12,798 nt of DNA from Flavobacteriaceae bacterium (GTDB lineage Bacteria > Bacteroidota > Bacteroidia > Flavobacteriales > Flavobacteriaceae). The notes under the pieces are model-generated. The model did no database searches. It was given only the letters and a program-made list of their open reading frames with translations, and had not been told where the DNA came from. A program made the position numbers and the translations under genes. Location: contig DAOVTC010000005.1 of NCBI GenBank assembly GCA_030633285.1, forward strand, positions 1 to 12,798. The letters are read 5' to 3'. This document shows positions 6,586 to 12,798 of this stretch, piece after piece. Each line of letters opens with the position of its first letter. Within the stretch, counting starts at the first letter, position 1.

Positions 6586-7737
6586 ATGCTTTTTAAAGAT
6601 ATCATTGGGCAAGAGAAGATTAAAAAACATTTGATTCAAACCGTATCAAAAGGTAGAATATCTCATGCACAACTTTTTGTTGCACCAACAGGAAGCGGTG
6701 CTTTACCGATGGCTATTGCTTATGCTCAGTATATTTTGTGTAGAAATTCAAAAGGTGAGAATAACACCGGTGACGAAGCTTGTAATTTGAAGTTTCAAAA
6801 ATTAGCACATCCAGATTTACATTTTGCATTTCCAGTAGCAGTAAATGATAAAGTTAAAAAGCATCCTGTTAGCAATTTATTTTTAGATGATTGGAGAACT
6901 TTTATTGAAAATACACCTTATGGAAGTTTGTTTAATTGGTATCAACAATTAGGAATTGAAAACAAACAAGGACAAATTGGTGTAAATGAAGCAGAAGAAA
7001 TTGTTAAGAAATTAGTTTTAAAACCTTATGAAGGAGGGTTTAAAGTAATGATTATTTGGATGGCAGAAAAATTAAATACTGCGGCTGCTAATAAATTATT
7101 AAAACTCATCGAAGAACCTCCTCAAGATACATTGTTTTTATTAGTTGCAGAAAATGAAGAGCAAATTATTAAAACTATTTTATCTCGTTGTCAAGTATTA
7201 CATTTTAAAGCCTTAAGTGAAAGTGATATAAAAAGAACATTAATTATTGAACATTCAATTGATGATAATCAGGCGGCTAAAATTGCACAACAGTCTCATG
7301 GAAACTGGAATAAAGCTTTACATTTAATACATAATGATGATAATGAAAGTGTTTTTGAAAAATGGTTTATAACTTGGGTAAGATCAGCATTTAGGGCAAA
7401 AGGTAACGCAAGTGTTGTTCAAGATTTAATAATTTGGAGCGAGGAAATTGCAAAAACAGGAAGAGAAACCCAAAAAAGTTTTTTAAACTATTGTTCCCAA
7501 TTTTTTCGTCATGCTTTACTGACTAATTATAAAGCAAATAAATTGGTTTTTTTTGAACCACGGACTTCTAATTTTGATTTGAATAAATTTGCTCCTTTTG
7601 TACATGGAGGAAACATTGAAAGCATAAATTCTGCAATAGAAGATGCAATTTACCATATTGAAAGAAATGGTAATGCAAAAATTATTTTATTGGATCTGTC
7701 TATGCAATTAACTCGGTATTTACATCAAAAAGAGTAA
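6586..7737 (+). CDS. holB: DNA polymerase III delta prime subunit (clamp loader)
   Basis: A 383-residue AAA+ protein of the replicative clamp loader, which together with DnaX and delta opens the sliding clamp and loads it on primed DNA. It opens with FKDIIGQEKIKKHL, typical of gamma/tau/delta prime proteins. The nucleotide loop reads APTGSGALPM (33-42) and lacks the Lys-Thr of a working Walker A, as expected for the non-hydrolysing delta prime. The segment EKLNTAAANKLLKLIEEPP (161-179) and the SRC motif (200-202) are family signatures. Only two cysteines (Cys52, Cys66) lie in the region where DnaX and E. coli delta prime have a zinc site, so zinc is probably not bound. The residue that would be the DExx acid is replaced (IIWMAEKL). 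It is divergent from the ferredoxin and convergent with trhA, and seems to be a single-gene unit. Confidence 0.93.
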   Translation: MLFKDIIGQEKIKKHLIQTVSKGRISHAQLFVAPTGSGALPMAIAYAQYILCRNSKGENNTGDEACNLKFQKLAHPDLHFAFPVAVNDKVKKHPVSNLFLDDWRTFIENTPYGSLFNWYQQLGIENKQGQIGVNEAEEIVKKLVLKPYEGGFKVMIIWMAEKLNTAAANKLLKLIEEPPQDTLFLLVAENEEQIIKTILSRCQVLHFKALSESDIKRTLIIEHSIDDNQAAKIAQQSHGNWNKALHLIHNDDNESVFEKWFITWVRSAFRAKGNASVVQDLIIWSEEIAKTGRETQKSFLNYCSQFFRHALLTNYKANKLVFFEPRTSNFDLNKFAPFVHGGNIESINSAIEDAIYHIERNGNAKIILLDLSMQLTRYLHQKE

Positions 7738-7789
7738 ATAAGAAGAAAGTTGAAAAGAGTAAGAAGTATTTTTGCTAAATGCCTACAGC

Positions 7790-8440
7790 TTAAATCTTTT
7801 TAGGCAGAACATAAAAAAAGACAGCAATAAAATGGCTAAAACTACCCAGTAACACAAAAACATGAAAAATTATATGGTTGTATTTTAAATTTTTTAAGCT
7901 AAACAAAACGGCACCAATAGTATATAAAATACCACCACTTAAAAGCCACATTAATCCTTCAAATGGTAGGTTGTTCACTAAAGGTTTTATTGCAAAAATT
8001 ATTAACCAACCCATAAGCACATAAGCAAAAGTTGAGATTTTGTCATATTTACCTGTATAAAAAAGTTTTAGAATAACACCTGTTAGTGCTAATCCCCAGG
8101 AAACTCCAAAAATAGTCCAACCAATCCAACCTTTTAAAATAACCAAAGTAAAAGGTGTATATGTTCCTGCAATTAAAATATAAATAGCTGCGTGATCAAA
8201 AATATTTAATCTTTTTCTTAATTTAGGATTTTTAGAATAATGGTAAAAAGTTGAAGCAGAATATAATACAATTAAACTTGCACCATAAATACTAAAACTA
8301 ACAATATGTTTAGCACTTCCATAAATACTTGAATATACTACTAATAAAACTAGTGCAACAATACTTAAAACCAGTCCTAATGCATGAGATATGACATTGA
8401 GTTTTTCTTCTTTCGGATCGTAATAAGTTATTTTATCCAT
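7790..8440 (-). CDS. trhA: PAQR/hemolysin III-family membrane homeostasis protein
   Basis: A 216-residue integral membrane protein with about seven hydrophobic segments (roughly 18-38, 46-66, 80-100, 105-128, 137-155, 162-181, 190-211). The PAQR metal-site signature is present: Ser63 and His67 in SASTFYH, Asp82 and His83 in FDHAAIYILIAGTYTP, and His189/His193 with His203 in HIIFHVFVLLGSFSH. Bacterial members (TrhA, formerly YqfA or hemolysin III) have been linked to membrane energy and fluidity homeostasis. The older haemolysin name does not imply a toxin here. It starts 18 bases after the plsC stop, so the two form an operon whose common theme is membrane lipid. The 3' end faces holB across 52 bases. 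Family assignment is firm; the enzymatic or signalling activity of bacterial members is still uncertain. Confidence 0.92.
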   Translation of the reverse strand: MDKITYYDPKEEKLNVISHALGLVLSIVALVLLVVYSSIYGSAKHIVSFSIYGASLIVLYSASTFYHYSKNPKLRKRLNIFDHAAIYILIAGTYTPFTLVILKGWIGWTIFGVSWGLALTGVILKLFYTGKYDKISTFAYVLMGWLIIFAIKPLVNNLPFEGLMWLLSGGILYTIGAVLFSLKNLKYNHIIFHVFVLLGSFSHFIAVFFYVLPKKI

Positions 8441-8458
8441 TAGAGTTTTATTAAAAGA

Positions 8459-9235
8459 TTAATTAATAATCTGTTTTTGAAATGAAGTTTGGCTTATCTT
8501 AATTTCCTCTGTAAGGGATGTTAATATTACTTCATGGGTTATATTTTTCAGAGTTATTCTATCATCTATAGTTATATTGGTAGTTGAAATAAATTCATGA
8601 AATTTAAAGCGTAAATTTCCAGGGCTTCCACTAAAAAAAGTATAAGAAAATCTTTTTTTACAATCGTAAAATGTTATGGGTACAATAGGTATTTGGTGTT
8701 CAATTGCCAGTCGAAATGCTCCATTATGAAATTTATCCAGAATTATACTTTCATCATCAGGAACTTGTCCTTCAGGAAAGATACAAACACTTAGTCCGTT
8801 TTGTAATTTCCTTTGTGCTTCTAAAAATGCAATTTTTCTACTTTTCGTATCTTCTCGATCAACTAAAATACAGGTTCGTTTATAAACATATCCAAAAACG
8901 GGAATTTTAGCTAATTCTTTTTTACCTAAAAAAACAAAGGGATTATCAGTTATTGCTAACATTAACATGATATCAATCATAGATGTATGGTTAGGGCAAA
9001 ACATATAACTTTCATTTTTTTTAGGCTTTTGTTTGTCTACAACTTTAGCTTTAAAACCCATTACAAATAGTATCGTTTTTGCCCAAGCCCGAGCAATTTT
9101 AAAAAAAATTGGGTACCATTTTTCTCTAGATATAACAATAACTAAAACAGGTAGAGCAAAAATAATTGTACCAATCATCCAACCATAAAACCAAATACGC
9201 CAAAATAAGATTAATATGTTTTTAAAGAAATTCAT
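8459..9235 (-). CDS. plsC: 1-acyl-sn-glycerol-3-phosphate acyltransferase (PlsC-like)
   Basis: A 258-residue membrane-bound acyltransferase that adds the second acyl chain to lysophosphatidic acid to give phosphatidic acid. One or two hydrophobic segments lie at the N-terminus (about 5-36). The four LPLAT blocks follow in order: NHTSMID (His83, Asp88, the catalytic HX4D), GKKELAKIPVFG (104-115), IFPEGQ (152-157) and the IPIVPITFY strand (182-190). The third block has Gln157 where most members have Thr (FPEGT), a mild deviation; the acyl acceptor could therefore be another lysolipid. It is the first gene of a pair with trhA, 18 bases apart, and is divergent from trpS across 144 bases. Catalytic residues are intact, so activity is expected. 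Confidence 0.93.
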   Translation of the reverse strand: MNFFKNILILFWRIWFYGWMIGTIIFALPVLVIVISREKWYPIFFKIARAWAKTILFVMGFKAKVVDKQKPKKNESYMFCPNHTSMIDIMLMLAITDNPFVFLGKKELAKIPVFGYVYKRTCILVDREDTKSRKIAFLEAQRKLQNGLSVCIFPEGQVPDDESIILDKFHNGAFRLAIEHQIPIVPITFYDCKKRFSYTFFSGSPGNLRFKFHEFISTTNITIDDRITLKNITHEVILTSLTEEIKISQTSFQKQIIN

Positions 9236-9379
9236 AGGGCGTAAAAATAGTAATTTATAATCTTATCAAAATATATTACTGAAATATGTATTTTTGTTTC
9301 CAATAATTATAAATGCTTAGTATTTTGCCTCTAATATTTTAGGATAAATTGCTATAAAATATAAATCAATTCATACTTT
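9236..9379. promoter_or_regulatory. Divergent intergenic region between plsC and trpS
   Basis: The 144 bases lie between two divergent start codons and must carry both promoters. On the plus strand TTG (in TTTTTGTTTCC) followed by TATTTTGCC resembles the Bacteroidota elements, but spacing is about 24 bases and the -7 box is one base short. On the minus strand TATATTTTG is similar but also off by one. I can assign neither promoter firmly. No T-box leader is apparent before trpS; the space is short and lacks its conserved features. Confidence 0.5.
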
Positions 9380-10348
9380 ATGTCAAGAATACTTACAGGT
9401 GTACAAAGTACAGGAACTCCTCATTTAGGAAATTTATTAGGAGCAATTATTCCAGCAATTGAAATGTCTAAAAATTCAAAAGAAGAATCTTTTTTGTTTA
9501 TTGCTGATATGCATTCGCTTACGCAGATAAAAGACGCAAATACCTTAAAACAAAATACATATAGTACTGCTGCTACTTGGTTGGCGTGTGGTTTAGATGT
9601 CGAGAAAAGCGTTTTTTATCGTCAGAGTGATGTACCACAAGTAACAGAGTTATCTTGGTATTTAAGCTGTTTTTATCCGTATCAGAGATTAACCTTAGCA
9701 CACAGTTTTAAGGATAAAGCGGACAGATTAGAAGATGTAAATTCGGGCTTGTTTTTTTACCCAATGTTGATGGCTGCTGATATATTGTTGTATGATGCAG
9801 ATGTTGTACCTGTTGGGAAAGACCAATTACAACATTTAGAAATGAGTCGTGATGTCGCGAATAGGTTTAACCATCAAATGGGAGATACTTTAATTCCGCC
9901 TCAGGCGAAAATTCAAGACAATACCATGTACGTTCCAGGAACTGATGGTGAAAAAATGAGTAAATCAAAAGGAAATATTATTGATATATTTTTACCAGAC
10001 AAGAAATTACGCAAGCAAATCATGAAAATTAAAACGGATTCTACTCCCCTAGAAGACCCTAAAGATCCTGATGCTTGTAATTTATTTGCCTTGTATAAAT
10101 TGGTTGCTAACGAGACTGAAACAGAAAACTTGAGAGTAAAATATTTAGCTGGTAATTATGGTTATGGTCATGCCAAGCAAGCTTTTTATGAATTACTTCT
10201 GGTAAAATTTGCTAAAGAACGAGAATTATATAATTATTACATGATTAATTTATCTGAAATAGACAAAGCTCTTGAAATCGGTACTAAAAAAGCTCATAAA
10301 GTTGCTGATGAAGTTTTAAACAGGGTAAGAAATAAGTTGGGTTATTAA
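9380..10348 (+). CDS. trpS: Tryptophanyl-tRNA synthetase
   Basis: A 322-residue class I aminoacyl-tRNA synthetase that charges tRNA-Trp with tryptophan using ATP. The HIGH-type signature appears as TGTPHLGNLLGA (11-22), the KMSKS loop as KMSKSKGN (192-199), and the MAADIL segment (131-136), which in the family lines the tryptophan pocket, is intact. Length is normal for bacterial TrpRS (about 320-340), and the C-terminal helical part that reads the anticodon is present. The ATG at 9380 gives the usual MSRILTGVQSTG opening. It is a single plus-strand gene, divergent from plsC and convergent with the fucosidase gene, whose stop codon is 29 bases away. No clear terminator hairpin is seen between them. 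Confidence 0.97.
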   Translation: MSRILTGVQSTGTPHLGNLLGAIIPAIEMSKNSKEESFLFIADMHSLTQIKDANTLKQNTYSTAATWLACGLDVEKSVFYRQSDVPQVTELSWYLSCFYPYQRLTLAHSFKDKADRLEDVNSGLFFYPMLMAADILLYDADVVPVGKDQLQHLEMSRDVANRFNHQMGDTLIPPQAKIQDNTMYVPGTDGEKMSKSKGNIIDIFLPDKKLRKQIMKIKTDSTPLEDPKDPDACNLFALYKLVANETETENLRVKYLAGNYGYGHAKQAFYELLLVKFAKERELYNYYMINLSEIDKALEIGTKKAHKVADEVLNRVRNKLGY

Positions 10349-10377
10349 TTACAACTTTAAAACTGAAATAAGACGTT

Positions 10378-11712
10378 CTATTTTAATACTATTTCTATGA
10401 TGGTATCGATAGCATCCTTTTGCTCTTTTGGAATTTCAATAATTATACCATAATTGTTTACTTTATAAGATACTTTTTCTTTGTTTTTATAGAATTGCAT
10501 GGTTTTTATTTTGCCTTCAAAATCTTTTATAAAAAACAACTCTTTAGTCGAATCCAATATATGAAGGTAAACAGTTTTTCCTTTTTGGGTTGAAACCATT
10601 TCTTTGTTTGGAGCAATAGCTCCTTGAGTAGTTCCATAAATTGTTTCTCCATTTGTTTTTAACCATTTTCCAATTCTTTTTAAAGATTCAATATGTTTGG
10701 GTTGAATTTTACCGTTTGGCATCGGACCAACATTAAGTAGTAAATTACTTCCATATCCTGCAGCATTAACAAGATATTGGATCAGTTCTTTATCTGTTTT
10801 ATGCTTTCTATCTTTTAAATTAAAACCCCATGAACCATTTATAGTTTCACATACCTCTTTTGGTAATTGACCAACATCTGAAGTATCTGTTCCCCATCCT
10901 GTTGTATTTTGCCCTGGTAAGTCCTTTTCAAACATCTGAAAATCTTCACCTTTAATAGGAGCAATGTGGTGATTATTACCAATTAAACATTGGGGTTGTA
11001 AGTCATGAATTAAACTATAGATCTCATCATAATGCCAATCTACTTTTAGATCGCCAAAATGTTTACCATCCCATTCTTTTTGGTCCCAATGGCCATCAAA
11101 CCAGATTCCTCCAATTTCTCCATAATTAGTCAAAAGTTCTGTTAACTGAGCTTTCATAAAAGCAATATACTTTTCCCAGTCACCATTATCATTTCTGCCA
11201 GGAATATCTTTTCCGGTTCTACCTCTTGGGAAATAATTATCATCATGCCAGTCTAATAAAGAATAATAAAAAAATAGCTTTATTCCTTCTTTTTTACATG
11301 CCTCAGCCAAAGGTTTTAAAATGTCTTTTTTATATGGTGTTTTATTCACGATGGTATAACCTGTAGCTTTAGAATCAAACATAGAAAAACCATCATGATG
11401 TCTACTTGTTATAGTAATATATTTCATTCCTGCCTCTTTTGCTATTTGTACCCATTCTTCAGGATTGTAGTCAGTTGGATTAAAAAATGTTGGTAATTTT
11501 TCATATTCATCTATGGAAATATTTTGATTATTCATTACCCATTCTCCATCTCCCAGTATACTATATACACCCCAGTGAATAAATAATCCAAATTTGGCTT
11601 CCTGAAACCATTTTCTAGCTTCTAAATTTTCTTTGGATGGAATATAATTTTCTTGAGCCATTATAGGCTGTAAAAAGATTAAAAATGTTATGAAGCTAAA
11701 TATATGTTTCAT
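10378..11712 (-). CDS. Secreted GH29 alpha-L-fucosidase
   Basis: A 444-residue glycoside hydrolase that would release terminal alpha-L-fucose from glycans. A signal peptide ends at PIMA-QE (cleavage after Ala19); no lipobox cysteine is present, so a periplasmic or exported soluble enzyme is likely. The catalytic barrel has KFGLFIHWG (His46), TSRHHDGF (102-109) and GGIWFDG, in which Asp206 is the retaining nucleophile by family analogy. Downstream are CETINGSWGF (288-297) and LLLNVGPMPNGKI (324-336), both typical of GH29. The acid/base is not certain; Glu256, Glu262, Glu286 and Glu289 are candidates. A short beta domain ends the protein (about 360-444), normal for bacterial members. No SusC/SusD, sulfatase or regulator genes lie beside it in the window, so the polysaccharide source is unknown. 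It has its own 110-base upstream gap. Confidence 0.94.
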   Translation of the reverse strand: MKHIFSFITFLIFLQPIMAQENYIPSKENLEARKWFQEAKFGLFIHWGVYSILGDGEWVMNNQNISIDEYEKLPTFFNPTDYNPEEWVQIAKEAGMKYITITSRHHDGFSMFDSKATGYTIVNKTPYKKDILKPLAEACKKEGIKLFFYYSLLDWHDDNYFPRGRTGKDIPGRNDNGDWEKYIAFMKAQLTELLTNYGEIGGIWFDGHWDQKEWDGKHFGDLKVDWHYDEIYSLIHDLQPQCLIGNNHHIAPIKGEDFQMFEKDLPGQNTTGWGTDTSDVGQLPKEVCETINGSWGFNLKDRKHKTDKELIQYLVNAAGYGSNLLLNVGPMPNGKIQPKHIESLKRIGKWLKTNGETIYGTTQGAIAPNKEMVSTQKGKTVYLHILDSTKELFFIKDFEGKIKTMQFYKNKEKVSYKVNNYGIIIEIPKEQKDAIDTIIEIVLK

Positions 11713-11822
11713 ATGTTTTAATTTTTTGTTTGTAATATATTCGGTTTATTTATCTTGTGAAATTAGCAGTCAACTATAAATAATTTTAAGGTTTATAAGC
11801 TGTTTAAATTAATCAGTAAACA
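11713..11822. promoter_or_regulatory. Intergenic gap upstream of the fucosidase gene
   Basis: These 110 A+T-rich bases lie between the stop of the aldo/keto reductase and the start of the fucosidase, both on the minus strand. The gap is large compared with the operon spacings elsewhere in the window, so a fucosidase promoter is expected here. I find no convincing -7 element and no terminator hairpin with a T run after the reductase gene. Confidence 0.35.
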
Positions 11823-12798
11823 TTATGGTGCCGGATTAGGTTGTAATTCATTGATTACATTAATTTCCCGTAAAATTTCTTCTGATAAGTTAATATTAAT
11901 ACTTTTAATATTTTCTTTGAGTTGTTCCATAGTTGTTGCTCCAATAATATTACTGGTAACAAAAGATTGCTGGTTAACAAATGCCAAAGCCAATTGAGCA
12001 AGACTTAAATTATTTTTTTGTGCTAATTCTAAGTATTTTTCTGTTGCAAACACAGCCTCTTTACTTAAATATTTACGCATAACTTTTAGTTGTGGAAATA
12101 ATTCCATTCTCGCATTTTTAGGACTTTTATTTAAATATTTTCCGCTTAATGCGCCAAAAGCTAAAGGAGAATAAGCCAATAAGCCTACACTTTCTCGCAT
12201 GGAAATTTCTGCCAAATTCATTTCAAAGGTTCTGTTTAATAATGAATACGGATTTTGAATGGTTTTACAACGGGTAAGTTCATTTTTAGAACTTTCATCT
12301 AAATGTCGCATAACCCCCCAAGCGGTTTCATTAGAAATACCATAATGACGAATTTTTCCTTCTTTGATTAAGGAGTTTAATTTCTCAATAACCTCTTTAA
12401 AGTTATCATCCCATTTATCGTCAAAATTATGTTTGTAATTTCTTGTTCCAAAAAAATTAGCATTACGTTCAGGCCAATGTAATTGATAAAGATCAATATA
12501 ATCTGTTTGCAAACGTTTTAAGTTTTTTTCAATGGCATCATCTATTGCAGTATTTGAAAACCCCATGTTATCTCTAATATAACTCAACCCAGCACTTGGA
12601 CCAGTAATTTTTGATGCGATGATATAGTCTTCACGTTTTTTATTTTTTAACCAAGTACCAATAAATTTTTCAGTAGATCCTTGTGTTTCTATTCTACCCG
12701 GTACCGGATACAATTCAGCAGTATCAATAAAATTAACACCTTGTTCAGTAGCGTAATTCAATTGTTGATGCGCTTCCATTTCATTATTTTGTTCACCA
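11823..12798 (-). CDS. Aldo/keto reductase, Tas-like (5' end cut by window edge)
   Basis: An NAD(P)H-dependent carbonyl reductase of the aldo/keto reductase superfamily, (beta/alpha)8 barrel. The frame stays open to the right edge (…GEQNNE before the first in-frame Met at 12779), and family proteins have the GEQN segment about 25 residues from their N-terminus, so the true start lies outside the window. Numbering from that Met, the catalytic tetrad is Asp19 and Tyr24 (FIDTAELY), Lys57 (IASK) and His101 (LYQLHW). The cofactor end is seen in NIIGATTMEQLKENI. The segments AELYPVPGR…ETQG, SNETAWGVMRHL and IQNPYSLLNR closely resemble E. coli Tas, as I recall it, so this is that subgroup rather than a potassium-channel beta type. 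Substrate is unknown. It is followed by the fucosidase gene on the same strand after 110 bases. Confidence 0.93.
   Translation of the reverse strand, partial: GEQNNEMEAHQQLNYATEQGVNFIDTAELYPVPGRIETQGSTEKFIGTWLKNKKREDYIIASKITGPSAGLSYIRDNMGFSNTAIDDAIEKNLKRLQTDYIDLYQLHWPERNANFFGTRNYKHNFDDKWDDNFKEVIEKLNSLIKEGKIRHYGISNETAWGVMRHLDESSKNELTRCKTIQNPYSLLNRTFEMNLAEISMRESVGLLAYSPLAFGALSGKYLNKSPKNARMELFPQLKVMRKYLSKEAVFATEKYLELAQKNNLSLAQLALAFVNQQSFVTSNIIGATTMEQLKENIKSININLSEEILREINVINELQPNPAP

Noticed and set aside
6586..7737. Broken holB because its P-loop lacks Lys-Thr
   Set aside because: A degenerate P-loop is normal for delta prime subunits, and the rest of the protein is intact.
7780..7806. TGCCTA/TAGGCA inverted repeat between convergent holB and trhA, as a two-way terminator
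   Set aside because: The stem has only 6 pairs, the loop is 15 bases, and neither strand has a T run after it; it also overlaps the end of trhA.
7790..8440. trhA as a haemolysin or virulence factor
   Set aside because: The old family name is misleading; the PAQR signature and pairing with plsC point to membrane homeostasis.

Overview
The window reads as chromosomal DNA from a marine-type member of the Flavobacteriaceae (Bacteroidota). The evidence is strong A+T richness, the gliding lipoprotein gene gldH (a gene of this phylum), a RicT/PSP1 protein with a cysteine-rich N-terminus, a large class A penicillin-binding protein and little use of Shine-Dalgarno sites. There are no RNA genes, insertion sequences, phage genes, CRISPR arrays or defence genes. 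Most of it is core genome.

Left part (1-6383, all minus strand). Transcription runs from right to left: a small single-cluster ferredoxin, then a very tight block of ricT, gldH, a bifunctional penicillin-binding protein 1A and an acyl-CoA-synthetase-like AMP-forming ligase. The last four are separated by only 8, 2 and 1 bases, so they are very probably cotranscribed and partly translationally coupled. The 5' part of an exodeoxyribonuclease III gene follows and runs off the left edge. The block joins a cytoplasmic regulator (RicT), an outer-envelope lipoprotein of the gliding machinery, peptidoglycan synthesis and an adenylate-forming enzyme close to plant acyl-activating enzymes 17/18.

Middle (6384-10348). 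A divergent 202-base spacer separates the ferredoxin from holB (DNA polymerase III delta prime, plus strand). Convergent to holB is a two-gene minus-strand unit, plsC then trhA: a lysophosphatidate acyltransferase and a PAQR/hemolysin III membrane protein, both linked to membrane lipids. A second divergent spacer (144 bases) leads to trpS (tryptophanyl-tRNA synthetase, plus strand).

Right part (10349-12798, minus strand). A secreted GH29 alpha-L-fucosidase stands alone with no SusC/SusD-type transporter genes beside it in the window. A Tas-type aldo/keto reductase lacking its first residues runs off the right edge.

No region stands out as a clearly new system. The points most worth checking are the plant-like ligase coupled to the peptidoglycan synthase, the cysteine-rich extension of RicT downstream of a ferredoxin, and a cluster of short repeats in front of the ferredoxin gene. 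There is no stretch over 300 bases without a gene.
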